Shown here one piece after another: positions 17,023-24,677 of a stretch of DNA of 64,000 bases (position 1 is the stretch's first letter; each line of letters starts with the position of its first letter). Made by a program: the position numbers and the translations under genes. The notes under the pieces were generated by a model that saw only the letters and a list, made by a program, of their open reading frames with translations, was not told where the DNA came from and did no database searches. The stretch is taken from assembly GCF_023016525.1 (NCBI RefSeq), contig NZ_JALKCG010000009.1, positions 1 through 64,000 on the forward strand, given 5' to 3'. Source of the stretch: Ancylobacter koreensis (GTDB lineage: Bacteria > Pseudomonadota > Alphaproteobacteria > Rhizobiales > Xanthobacteraceae).

Positions 17023-17279
17023 TTTGAGCTGACATCCCTCAGGATCGCGTTGTCGAGCATCTGTTCCGCCAGCAGCTTCTTCAGCCGCGCATTCTCCTCC
17101 TCAAGCGCCTTCAGCCGCCGGGCATCGGACACGCCCATGCCGCCGAACTTAGCCTTGAACTTGTAGAAGGTCGCCGAGGAGATGCCGTGCTTGCGGCAGA
17201 CGTCAGCGGTCTTAGCGCCCGCCTCCTGCTCCTTCAGCATCCCGATGATCTGTTCCTCTGTGAACCGTGAGGCTCGCAT
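17016..17279 (-). CDS. IS3-family OrfA (helix-turn-helix subunit of transposase)
   Basis: 87 residues of the HTH_Tnp_1 family: R-F-T-E-E-Q-I-I-G-M-L-K-E-Q-E-A-G at the start, a C-R-K-H-G-I-S-S-A-T-F-Y-K-F-K recognition helix, then a leucine-zipper-like coiled coil (L-K-A-L-E-E-E-N-A-R-L-K-K-L-L-A). It ends with A-A-A-A-T-G-G-T-G-A in the DNA, where OrfB begins in the -1 frame, as in elements that use programmed frameshifting. It appears intact, but its OrfB partner is broken. Confidence 0.9.
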   Translation of the reverse strand: MRASRFTEEQIIGMLKEQEAGAKTADVCRKHGISSATFYKFKAKFGGMGVSDARRLKALEEENARLKKLLAEQMLDNAILRDVSSKW

Positions 17280-17353
17280 CGTCCGTCTCCATGATCGACG
17301 GACTCTACCTAAATCTGCAGGAGGATCAGGGTCTCAGGTCAGCGCGGCCCGGC

Positions 17354-17842
17354 TCAGATGCGATACATTAGGTCGATGTCGGCATTCTCGGCATAGGTCA
17401 TCATGTCTTTCCGCCACATGCGGTGGAGAATATCCGACATCGCGTCCTGCACCTTGGTCATGGTGATACGCACTGCACAGGAGCCAACATCGCGGCAATC
17501 CTGGCAGGGCACATAGGCACTCTTGCTGGCACAGCCGATTGGCGCCAGGGGCCCGTCGAGCACGCGAATGATGTGCCCGACCCGGATGTCGGAGATGGAG
17601 CGCGCAAGCGTATAGCCACCGCCCGACCCCTCGCGCGAGCGTAGCATTCCAGCATGGCGCAGATCGAGCAGAATGGCATCCAGGAATTTCTTGGGAATGC
17701 TATTGGCGTCGGCAATTTCCTGTCCGCCCAAACTGGTGCCCGGCGCTTGCGCCGCCAGGTGCAGCACCGCCTTGAGGCGATACTTGCCCCGGTTCGTCAG
17801 GGTAGATGATCCGTCCTCAAAGCCTGCTGGGGCGCATACCAC
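17354..17842 (-). CDS. Rrf2-family transcriptional regulator with four-cysteine cluster
   Basis: A 162-residue Rrf2 protein. The winged helix-turn-helix is at about 15-85: T-N-R-G-K-Y-R-L-K-A-V-L-H-L-A near the start, then I-P-K-K-F-L-D-A-I-L-L-D-L and G-S-G-G-G-Y-T-L-A. Next comes C-x8-C-x2-C-x5-C (G-C-A-S-K-S-A-Y-V-P-C-Q-D-C-R-D-V-G-S-C), which could hold an Fe-S cluster as in IscR/NsrR relatives. It lies downstream of the Ssu-type ABC genes on the same strand and is a plausible regulator of sulfur or redox supply for them. The GTG at 17842 is the first usable start; a shorter start near T-N-R-G-K-Y is likely, as family members begin there. Confidence 0.82.
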   Translation of the reverse strand: MVCAPAGFEDGSSTLTNRGKYRLKAVLHLAAQAPGTSLGGQEIADANSIPKKFLDAILLDLRHAGMLRSREGSGGGYTLARSISDIRVGHIIRVLDGPLAPIGCASKSAYVPCQDCRDVGSCAVRITMTKVQDAMSDILHRMWRKDMMTYAENADIDLMYRI

Positions 17843-17939
17843 ATATGCCGAGCGCTCCCAGATGTGCCAGTAATGGGGCAGATGTTCAATCGAGCGAGTT
17901 TGGTGACGCAGAGAGGACCTTGCTGCGGTGCGCCAACTC

Positions 17940-18752
17940 TCAGGCTTCTTGTCCCCAGCGCTGCACGGTCAGACGGTTGAGCGTGGAGAAGACCAGGCTC
18001 TCGACGGCCAACCCGATTAGAATCACGGTCAGCAAGCCGGCGAAGACATTGGCGGTTTCGAGCTGAGAGCGGTTGACGAAGATGAACCAGCCGAGGCCAC
18101 CCTCTCGCGCACTCGCCCCGAACACCATTTCGGCTGCGATCAGCGTACGCCAGGCGAAGGCCCAGCCGAGGCGCAGTCCCGACAGGATGGACGGTAGCGC
18201 AGCGGGAATCAGCAGCCCGACGACATAGGACGGGCCGGTGAGCCCGATGTTGCGTCCCGCCATGCGCAGCGTCGGCGGCACGGCGCGAAAGCCCGCGTGA
18301 CAGGCGAGCGCCAAGGGCCAGAGCACTGAATGGACGATGACGAAGACGAGGCTGGAGGCGCCGACACCGAACCACAGCAGCGCCACGGGAAGAAGAGCGA
18401 TCGCGGGCAGCGGATTGAACATCGCCGTCAGCAGCCCCAGCAGGCTCTCGCCCCAGCGGCTCAGCGCGGCCAGCGCGGTGATGATCGCGGCGACGCCAAT
18501 GCCGATGCCGTAGCCGGTGAGCAGGATGCCGAGCGAGGCGCGCACCCGCTCGGGAAGTTCGCCGTTGCGCAGGTTCTCCCACAAGGCCACCAAGGTCTCC
18601 AGAAAGCTTGGCAGCAGAAGCGAGTTTCCCAGCCAGCGGGCATAGGACTCCCAGATCAGGGCAAGTCCCACGAGGATGACGAGACGGCGTGCGCGGGGTC
18701 CCAAGGTGAAAGGGGCGGGGCGGGCGGACGTCGAGAGGGTGCTTTCAGACAT
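17940..18752 (-). CDS. ABC transporter permease, SsuC/TauC/NrtB type
   Basis: 270 residues with about six membrane segments and the family EAA-like loop (A-G-R-N-I-G-L-T-G-P-S-Y-V-V, then I-P-A-A-L-P-S-I-L-S-G-L-R). The pattern S-L-G-I-L-L-T-G-Y-G-I-G and the closing V-E-S-L-V-F-S-T-L are typical of aliphatic sulfonate, taurine and nitrate importers. It overlaps the ATPase stop by 8 nt. With an SsuD-like monooxygenase divergently encoded, the likely substrate class is alkanesulfonate or a similar organosulfur compound. Confidence 0.88.
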   Translation of the reverse strand: MSESTLSTSARPAPFTLGPRARRLVILVGLALIWESYARWLGNSLLLPSFLETLVALWENLRNGELPERVRASLGILLTGYGIGIGVAAIITALAALSRWGESLLGLLTAMFNPLPAIALLPVALLWFGVGASSLVFVIVHSVLWPLALACHAGFRAVPPTLRMAGRNIGLTGPSYVVGLLIPAALPSILSGLRLGWAFAWRTLIAAEMVFGASAREGGLGWFIFVNRSQLETANVFAGLLTVILIGLAVESLVFSTLNRLTVQRWGQEA

Positions 18753-19632
18753 TGTGAGTAACCTCGAGGCGGGGACGAGCGTCCGTCCTGGCCGCTAGAC
18801 TGGCGGCGGATTTTGCCTCCGGCAGCGCCGCGCCGAAGATGCGCTGCTGGATCTCCATCTCCAACCGTCCGAAATCGGGGGTGCCCCGCTGCCGCGCTGC
18901 ATCGGGCACGGAATATTCCGCCCCGATCCGGCCGGGATGCGGCGTCATGACCAGTACGCGGGTGCCCACATGCAGCGCCTCGTCGATGGCGTGGGTGACG
19001 AAAAGGCAGGTGGCGCCGGTCTCCTCGCACAGGTCCAGCAGCTCGTCCTGCATGCGCCGCCGAGAGAGCGCGTCGAGCGCAGCAAAGGGTTCGTCCATCA
19101 GCAGGATCGCCGGCTGCACGGCGAAAGCACGGGCGATGGCGCAGCGCTGTTTCATACCGCCTGACAAGGTGTGCGGATAGGCATCGGCAAAGCCGCCGAG
19201 ACCGACGCGTCCCGCCCAGTCGCGCGCGCGTTCAAACGATTCAGCCCGACCTAGGCCACGGGCGCGGCGAAGGGCAAAGGCAATGTTCCCCGCCACCGTC
19301 CGCCAGGGCAGAAGCTGGTCGAATTCCTGGAACACCACCATGCGGTCGGGTCCCGGCGCGCGCACCGGCGCGCCATGGAGCCTGATTTCGCCGGAACTGG
19401 TCTTGAGGAAGCCGGCCACGGCGCGCAGCAGCGTGGACTTGCCGCAGCCCGAGGGGCCGAGCAAAGCCAGTCGCTCGCCGGCGCCGATGGTGAAGGACAC
19501 ATCCTCTACCGCCGTGACCGTTCCGGCATCGGTTTGGTAGCGCAGAGTAACGTGCTCCACCGCCAGCGGCGGCGGGCCACCGGCCGCCGGCTGGTTCTGC
19601 GGCGGGAGCCAACCCACCGGCTCAGCTCCCAT
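18745..19632 (-). CDS. ABC transporter ATP-binding protein, SsuB/TauB/NrtD type
   Basis: A 295-residue ATPase: Walker A G-P-S-G-C-G-K-S at 59-66, Q-loop F-Q-E-F-D-Q-L-L-P-W, signature L-S-G-G-M-K-Q-R (typical for Ssu/Tau/nitrate ATPases), Walker B I-L-L-M-D-E-P-F-A-A-L-D, and T-H-A-I-D-E-A. A C-terminal extension of about 50 residues is present, as in some family members. The ATG at 19632 overlaps the binding-protein gene by 11 nt; the much longer frame upstream is the complement of coding sequence and is rejected. Confidence 0.9.
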   Translation of the reverse strand: MGAEPVGWLPPQNQPAAGGPPPLAVEHVTLRYQTDAGTVTAVEDVSFTIGAGERLALLGPSGCGKSTLLRAVAGFLKTSSGEIRLHGAPVRAPGPDRMVVFQEFDQLLPWRTVAGNIAFALRRARGLGRAESFERARDWAGRVGLGGFADAYPHTLSGGMKQRCAIARAFAVQPAILLMDEPFAALDALSRRRMQDELLDLCEETGATCLFVTHAIDEALHVGTRVLVMTPHPGRIGAEYSVPDAARQRGTPDFGRLEMEIQQRIFGAALPEAKSAASLAARTDARPRLEVTHNV

Positions 19633-20632
19633 TGCGTGCGTGCAGGCCCGGCTGGAACAGTTCTTTCCAGCTCGGCTTCTGCTTGATGAGGCCGATGCGG
19701 TGTTCAAAGTCGACGAACACCTCCACCCGCTCCGGTACGGTCGTAAAGCGGATCTGTGGGTCCCGGATGATGGCCTCGATAAAACCGGGATCCAGCTTCG
19801 ACTTCTCGGCAGCGATATAGAGGGCGGCGGCGTCCTTCGGGTTCGCCTTGATCCACTCATTGGCCTCGTCCAGCGCGGCGACGAAGGCATCGACGGTCTT
19901 GGGGTTGTCCAGCGCAAACTTCTTCGTGCCGTAGACGACGTTGAAGGTGTGCGGGCCGCCGAGCACGTCGTAGCTGTTCAGCACCGCATGAACCTTGTCG
20001 TTCTGCAACTGCTGCTCGAAAAACGGCGGCGAGGTGAAGTGGGCCGTGATGCCGCCGGTCCCGGAGAGGATTGAGGCCGTCGCATCCGGATGTGGCAGGC
20101 TCACGGTGAGATGATCGAGCTTGTCGTACTGGCCGAACGTCTTTTCGGCGGCGATCTGGAGCACAATCGGCTGGAACCCGACCTTGACCGAGGGCAGGGC
20201 GATGCGATCGGTATCGGTGAAGTCCTTGATTGTCTTCACGTTCGGGTTGTTGGTGGTCAGCACATTCGGCATTGAGCCGAGCGCGGCGATCAGCAGGATG
20301 TCGGTTTTGCCGCGCGTCTTGTCCCAGGTGAGGATCGCCGGAGCAACGCCGGCCGTCGCGAAGTCGAGGCCCCCGGAAATCAGCGAATCGTTCATGGCGG
20401 CCGCACCGGAGAGGCGCAGCCACTCGACCTTCAGATCCTTCACGCCCGCCGTTCCGGCGTGTTTTTCGATCAGCTTCTGCTCCTTGGCGACGATCAGGGG
20501 CAGATAGGCGATGCCGAATTGCTGGGCGATCCGCAGCTCACCCGTTTCCGCGCGGGCGGAGGAAACGGAAGCTGGCCCGGCGGGCCACGCGAGTGACAAT
20601 GTGGCGGCAGCGAGCAGGGCGCGATAGCGCAT
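19622..20632 (-). CDS. ABC transporter substrate-binding protein, SsuA/NMT1-like
   Basis: 336 residues. There is a signal peptide (R-Y-R-A-L-L, a hydrophobic run, A-R-A near residue 28), then L-R-I-A-Q-Q-F-G-I-A-Y-L-P and the NMT1/SsuA-like lobes: S-G-A-A-A-M-N-D-S-L-I-S-G-G-L-D-F, and A-S-I-L-S-G-T-G-G-I-T-A-H-F. First gene of a three-gene importer operon that diverges from the SsuD-like gene across a 114-bp region. The ATG at 20632 has GGAG upstream. The ligand is inferred from context only. Confidence 0.86.
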   Translation of the reverse strand: MRYRALLAAATLSLAWPAGPASVSSARAETGELRIAQQFGIAYLPLIVAKEQKLIEKHAGTAGVKDLKVEWLRLSGAAAMNDSLISGGLDFATAGVAPAILTWDKTRGKTDILLIAALGSMPNVLTTNNPNVKTIKDFTDTDRIALPSVKVGFQPIVLQIAAEKTFGQYDKLDHLTVSLPHPDATASILSGTGGITAHFTSPPFFEQQLQNDKVHAVLNSYDVLGGPHTFNVVYGTKKFALDNPKTVDAFVAALDEANEWIKANPKDAAALYIAAEKSKLDPGFIEAIIRDPQIRFTTVPERVEVFVDFEHRIGLIKQKPSWKELFQPGLHARNGS

Positions 20633-20671
20633 GGGAGAGGCTCCGTGACTAGGGGTGACGGACAATCTGGG

Positions 20672-20702
20672 CTTTATTCTATAAAGTCAATGGACTATAA
20701 AG
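20672..20702. promoter_or_regulatory. Repeat block in divergent promoter of Ssu-type genes
   Basis: CTTTAT-TCT-ATAAAG (20672-20686) is an inverted repeat. Its right half, CTATAAAG (20679-20686), recurs exactly at 20695-20702, a 16-nt step. The block is A/T-rich against G/C-rich surroundings and lies between the binding-protein and monooxygenase start codons, as expected for an operator or promoter. The regulator is unknown; the nearby Rrf2 protein is a candidate. Confidence 0.45.
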
Positions 20703-20746
20703 ACTGCCCTCCGCACACCCCGGGCGCTCAGAGGACGTGGATTGTA

Positions 20747-21835
20747 ATGAGCCGTAGCGACTTCCTTTGGTACATCCCCAATGACGTGAAGCCCGGCCAT
20801 CGCGGCGACGTGCCGGCGTCGAACGCGGGGAGCCTCGATAGCCTGACCGATCAGGCGAAGGCACTTGAAGAGTACGGCTGGAGCGGTGCGTTGATCGGTA
20901 CCGGTTGGGGGCGGCCAGACACCTTTACGGTCGCAGCGGCGCTTGCTGCGCGCACCACCCGTTTCGAGCCCCTGATCGCCATCCGTCCCGGCTATTGGCA
21001 GCCGGCCCAGTTCGCCTGTGCGGCGGCAACGCTTGACCAACTCTCGGATGGCCGCACCCGTTTCAACATCGTCTCGGGCAAGGACAGCCTCGCCGCCTAT
21101 GGCGACAGCGAGGGAGATGCCACGCAACGCTACGCGCGCACGCGTGAGTTCATGCGGCTGGTGCGCCGACTCTGGACCGAGGAAGACGTCACCTTCAGTG
21201 GCGACTACTTCCAGGTCGCGGGCGCAACGGTCGAGCCGCGCATCACCGCGCGCGGCGCCCGGCTGCACCCGCGCTTCTACTTCGGCGGGGCCTCCGCGGC
21301 GGCCGAACGCGTCGCGGCGACCGAGGCGGATGTCCAACTCTTTTGGGGGGAGCCGCGCGACGGCGTGGCCGAGCGGATCGAACGTCTGAAGGCCTTAGGC
21401 CGCACGCTGGACCGGAATCTCCCGCCTCTCGAGTTCGGCCTGCGCATCACGACGCTGGTGCGGGACACGACGGCGCAAGCCTGGGCCGACGCCGAGGCAA
21501 AGGTGGCGGAGATGGCCAGAACCGGAGGCGCCGGCTGGCAGGATCACAGGGGCCCGGCCGCCGTTGGTCAGCAGCGCCTGCTCGACCTGCATCATCGCGG
21601 CGACGTGCTCGACGACAATCTCTATACGGCTCCGGGCAAGTTCGGCGGTGGTGGCGCCGGCACGACCTGGTTGGTCGGTTCGGCCGAGGACGTCGCCGGT
21701 TCGCTTCGAAAATACCAGGACCTCGGCATTACTCAGTTCATACTGTCCGATACGCCCTATCTGCGCGAGATCAAGCGGCAGGGAGAAACGCTGCTGCCTC
21801 TGCTGTCGCGACCTAACCTTTCTCTCGTCTACTAA
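20747..21835 (+). CDS. ssuD: SsuD-like FMNH2-dependent alkanesulfonate monooxygenase
   Basis: A 362-residue LLM-class flavin monooxygenase closely following the SsuD pattern: F-L-W-Y-I-P at the start, G-W-S-G-A-L-I-G-T-G, A-I-R-P-G-Y-W-Q-P-A-Q-F-A, L-D-Q-L-S-D-G-R-T-R-F-N-I-V-S-G, and V-G-Q-Q-R near residue 270. Near the end are G-G-A-G-T-T-W-L-V-G and P-Y-L-R-E. SsuD cleaves alkanesulfonates to aldehyde and sulfite using reduced FMN from SsuE; no ssuE is seen. It diverges from the Ssu-type ABC operon. The ATG at 20747 is supported by AGGA upstream. Its stop overlaps the 3' end of the recombinase remnant by four bases. Confidence 0.82.
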   Translation: MSRSDFLWYIPNDVKPGHRGDVPASNAGSLDSLTDQAKALEEYGWSGALIGTGWGRPDTFTVAAALAARTTRFEPLIAIRPGYWQPAQFACAAATLDQLSDGRTRFNIVSGKDSLAAYGDSEGDATQRYARTREFMRLVRRLWTEEDVTFSGDYFQVAGATVEPRITARGARLHPRFYFGGASAAAERVAATEADVQLFWGEPRDGVAERIERLKALGRTLDRNLPPLEFGLRITTLVRDTTAQAWADAEAKVAEMARTGGAGWQDHRGPAAVGQQRLLDLHHRGDVLDDNLYTAPGKFGGGGAGTTWLVGSAEDVAGSLRKYQDLGITQFILSDTPYLREIKRQGETLLPLLSRPNLSLVY

Positions 21836-22706
21836 GACGCTCTCGCTGCCCGGATAGTGTGGAGCGCCTCCGGCTTGAGGTGCGTATAGCGCCGCAGCAT
21901 CTTCCAGTCCTTGTGGCCGGTCACGAGCGCCACCTGATCGATGGTGAAACCTGCCTCAAACAGCCGGCTGGTGCCTTCGCGGCGCAAGTCGTGGAAATGC
22001 AAGTCCTCGATCTTGAGGTCTTGGCACTGCCGACGAAACGCAGTGCCGACCGAGCGGCCGTTGTAAGGGAAGATGCGGCCTTCTCGACCGCTTGAGCAGC
22101 GGGCTTGCTCCTCGATGATCTCACACGCGTCATAACCCGACACATCGAGCAGCGGGATGCGCTGATGGTTGCCGTCCTTCCTGCGCGGGTCCTTGCGATC
22201 TCGAATGAGCAGCATCCCCGTTCGCAGATCGAAGTCACGCCATTCGACCCGGCAGATTTCTTCCTGACGCATGGCCGTAGCTGCGGCAAAGCGCACGATC
22301 CTTCCGACGGGGATGCTTTGCCGAGGGTTCTCGTCCAGCGCCGTGAGGATGCGGTCAAGTTCGTCCTGCGTCGGCCGGCGATCCCGCTCCTTGCATTTGA
22401 TGAGGCGCTCGCGGTCGATCTCGGCGATCTTCAGGGCGCCGAGCCCTCGTCAAGAGCTGTAAGGCAGAAGCCCTTGGAACGGCCGATCCTGCCCCCCACT
22501 TCAGCCATGTCCTGGCGGTGAAGCGCGACGAGATCGCGGAAGCGCTTCGCGTCACGCGACTTGCGCGTGACAGCGGGTTCCTGGCGATCGATGCGACGCT
22601 CCATGTCGAGCGCCCACTCCTCGGCATCCTTGCGGCGCAGGAACGTCTCGTTGACGTACTGCCCCTTCCGGCAGATATGGGCTCTCCAGAAGCCGCATTT
22701 TAGTTT
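21832..22706 (-). pseudogene. Tyrosine recombinase (phage/island integrase), frameshifted with internal deletion
   Basis: The catalytic half (22296-21832) is clear: A-T-A-M-R-Q-E-E-I-C-R-V-E-W with the first Arg, H-D-L-R-R-E-G with the H-x-x-R box, T-G-H-K-D-W and the nucleophile Tyr in R-R-Y-T-H-L. Upstream, in another frame, lies an Arm/core-binding-like start (F-W-R-A-H-I-C-R-K-G-Q-Y, K-D-A-E-E-W-A). Near 22443 one base must be inserted to rejoin L-G-A-L-K-I-A-E-I-D-R-E-R-L-I. That segment then runs straight into K-E-R-D-R-R-P-T-Q-D-E-L-D, where related integrases, from memory, have about 50 more residues. It is therefore probably dead. It sits immediately upstream of dusA, the known target of dusA-associated integrases. 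Confidence 0.8.
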
Positions 22707-22834
22707 AGTGAAAGCGAACGGCCCGTGTGCGCAGCCTGTGCGTTCACGCGTCGAACGAGAAGGAAGCCGGAGCGTGTCGTGGCAAGGGATCGCGTGCCCA
22801 CGACGTGGCCCAACGCCCTGAAATTTCATAAATA

Positions 22835-22900
22835 ATGTCGAAATATCGCTCGTTCAGATTCTCCGTTGCCCCCATGATGGACTGGACCGACCGGCATTGC
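22835..22900. other. Probable attachment site (attR side) of a dusA-targeting island
   Basis: The start of dusA, including the codons for A-P-M-M-D-W-T-D-R-H-C, is the published target zone of dusA-associated integrases. A recombinase remnant ends just upstream, and base composition changes across this point. The matching left copy was not seen within the window, so it should lie upstream of base 1. The exact crossover bases cannot be fixed without it. Confidence 0.5.
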
Positions 22901-23836
22901 CGGGCGTTCCACCGCGTGCTGTCGCGCCGGGCGCGGCTCTACACGGAGATGGTGACGGCCAATGCCGTGATCTTCGGCGACCGCGACCGGCTGATCGGCT
23001 TCTCCCCCGTCGAGCACCCCGTGGCGCTGCAGCTCGGCGGTTCCGACCCGAAGGCGCTCGCGCAGGCGGCGGCGATCTGCGCCGAGCGCGGCTATGACGA
23101 GATCAACCTCAATGTCGGCTGCCCCTCCGACCGCGTGCAGGGCGGCAATTTCGGCGCTTGCCTGATGCGCGATCCCGCGCTGGTGGCGGACTGCGTGGCG
23201 GCGATGAAGGCGGCGGTGGCGATCCCCGTCACGGTGAAGTGCCGCATCGGCGTCGACGAGCAGGACCCGGAAGCGGCGCTCGACGCGCTCACCGACGCGG
23301 TGCTGGCGGCGGGCGCCGACGCGCTCATCGTCCATGCCCGCAAGGCGTGGCTGGAAGGGCTCTCCCCGAAGGAGAACCGCGACATTCCCCCGCTCGACTA
23401 TGACCGCGTGTACCGGCTGAAGGCGCGGCTGCCGGGCGTGCCCGTCAGCATCAATGGCGGCATCGGTACGCTGGAGGAGGTCGCGGCGCATCTCGCCCAT
23501 GTCGACGGGGCGATGCTGGGGCGCGCGGCCTACCAGCAGCCGGAACTGCTGATGCGGGTCGACAGCCTGTTCTTCGGCGAGGCCGATCCGCATGAGGACG
23601 CCTTCGCCGCCGTGGAAGCCTATGAGCCCTATGTGGCGGCGCATCTGGCCGCCGGCGGACGGCTGCACGACATTACGCGCCACATGCTTGGCCTGTTCAC
23701 CGGCCGTCCCGGCGCGCGCGCCTTCCGGCGCCGCCTCGCCATCGAGGGCGTGAAGGCGGAGGCCGGGCTCGACGTGCTGCGCGCGGCCGTCGACGAAGTT
23801 CGCAGGGCCGAAGAGCGGCGTTCCATGGTGGCGTGA
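22835..23836 (+). CDS. dusA: tRNA-dihydrouridine synthase A
   Basis: A 333-residue FMN enzyme that reduces uridine to dihydrouridine in tRNA D-loops. DusA marks: F-S-V-A-P-M-M-D-W-T-D-R-H-C-R at about 9-23, Y-T-E-M-V, L-Q-L-G-G-S-D-P, N-L-N-V-G-C-P-S-D-R-V-Q with the catalytic Cys, V-K-C-R-I-G-V-D, I-V-H-A-R-K-A-W-L-x-G-L-S-P-K-E-N and N-G-G-I. The full protein is intact. The first ~12 codons and the leader are conspicuously A/T-rich compared with the rest. This fits a 5' end rebuilt by integration of a mobile element. The stop overlaps the next ATG (TGATG). Confidence 0.95.
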   Translation: MSKYRSFRFSVAPMMDWTDRHCRAFHRVLSRRARLYTEMVTANAVIFGDRDRLIGFSPVEHPVALQLGGSDPKALAQAAAICAERGYDEINLNVGCPSDRVQGGNFGACLMRDPALVADCVAAMKAAVAIPVTVKCRIGVDEQDPEAALDALTDAVLAAGADALIVHARKAWLEGLSPKENRDIPPLDYDRVYRLKARLPGVPVSINGGIGTLEEVAAHLAHVDGAMLGRAAYQQPELLMRVDSLFFGEADPHEDAFAAVEAYEPYVAAHLAAGGRLHDITRHMLGLFTGRPGARAFRRRLAIEGVKAEAGLDVLRAAVDEVRRAEERRSMVA

Positions 23837-24672
23837 TGTTGCAGTCGATACCTCTGGACCAATTGATGTGGCTGGCCGGCGTACTGCTGGTCGCCGGGCT
23901 GGCGACCGGCATCCTGGCGGGCCTCTTCGGCATCGGCGGCGGGGCGATCGTCGTGCCCGTGCTCTACGAGGTGTTCGGCGCGGTCGGGGTCGACGATTCC
24001 GAGCGCATGCACCTCTCCGTGGGCACCGCGCTCGCCATTATCGTGCCCACCGCGCTGCGCTCCTTCATGGCGCACCGGCGGCGCACTAAGATCGACGACG
24101 GCGTGCTGCGGCAATGGGCGATCCCTGTGGTGGCCGGGGTGGTCGCCGGCTCGGCGCTGGCGGCGATCTCGCCTGACGTGGTGCTGAAGATCGCCTTCGT
24201 CGCCTTCGCCGCGCTGATGTCCTCGAAGCTGCTGTTCGGCCGCGACAAATGGGTGGTGGCCGACCAGCTGCCCGGCCGCCTCGCCATGACGCTGTACGGC
24301 TTCGGCATCGGCGCCTCGGCGCCGTTGATCGGCATTTCGGGCGGCGGCATCGCCACCGTGGTGCTGACGCTCTACAAGGTGCCGATCCACACCGCCATCG
24401 CCACCTCGGCGGGTCTTGGCGCGCTGATCGCCGTGCCGGGCACGCTCGGCTACATCATCAGCGGCATCCCGCATCTCGACGCGCTGCCGCCCTTCTCGCT
24501 CGGCTATGTCTCGCTGCCCGGCCTCGTGCTGGTCGGCGGCATCGCGACGCTGGCGGCCCCGCTCGGCGCGCGGCTGGCGCACGCCTTCAGCAAGCGGCAG
24601 CTTGAGGTCGGCTTCGGGCTTTATCTGCTGCTGGTCGGGCTGCGCTTCGTGATCGCGCTCATCGCCGAATAG
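23836..24672 (+). CDS. TauE/SafE-family membrane transporter (sulfite exporter type)
   Basis: A 278-residue inner-membrane protein with about eight hydrophobic segments. It has the two glycine-rich family repeats: G-L-F-G-I-G-G-G-A-I-V-V-P near residue 35 and I-S-G-G-G-I-A-T-V-V-L-T near 170. TauE/SafE proteins export sulfite or sulfoacetate or move other small anions. It is coupled to dusA by a one-base stop/start overlap. Export of sulfite would suit a cell that cleaves organosulfonates, but this gene is on the chromosomal side of the junction and the substrate is unproven. Confidence 0.87.
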   Translation: MLQSIPLDQLMWLAGVLLVAGLATGILAGLFGIGGGAIVVPVLYEVFGAVGVDDSERMHLSVGTALAIIVPTALRSFMAHRRRTKIDDGVLRQWAIPVVAGVVAGSALAAISPDVVLKIAFVAFAALMSSKLLFGRDKWVVADQLPGRLAMTLYGFGIGASAPLIGISGGGIATVVLTLYKVPIHTAIATSAGLGALIAVPGTLGYIISGIPHLDALPPFSLGYVSLPGLVLVGGIATLAAPLGARLAHAFSKRQLEVGFGLYLLLVGLRFVIALIAE

Positions 24673-24677
24673 GCGCC

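Larger units (their letters stand above)
16092..17336 (-). mobile_element. IS3-family (IS407-group-like) insertion sequence, about 1245 bp, inactive
   Basis: The ends are imperfect inverted repeats: TGAGACCC-N4-CTCCT on the left and TGAGACCC-N4-CCTCCT read inward from the right. Two overlapping reading frames, OrfA and a broken OrfB, fill it on the minus strand. The bases flanking the ends (..GTCC on the left, GGTC.. on the right) are not a direct repeat, although IS407-type elements normally make a 4-bp duplication. The left flank is a cut permease gene and the right flank an intact Rrf2 gene. This points to recombination between IS copies or a deletion after insertion. Confidence 0.85.

Noticed and set aside
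16092-17336. IS element as a recent, active insertion
   Set aside because: OrfB has an insertion, a frameshift and a stop, and the flanks show no target duplication.
20672-20702. Repeats at the Ssu-type promoter as a mini CRISPR or satellite
   Set aside because: Only two 8-bp units, overlapping an inverted repeat; this fits a regulatory site, not an array. No CRISPR array or cas gene is seen anywhere in the window.
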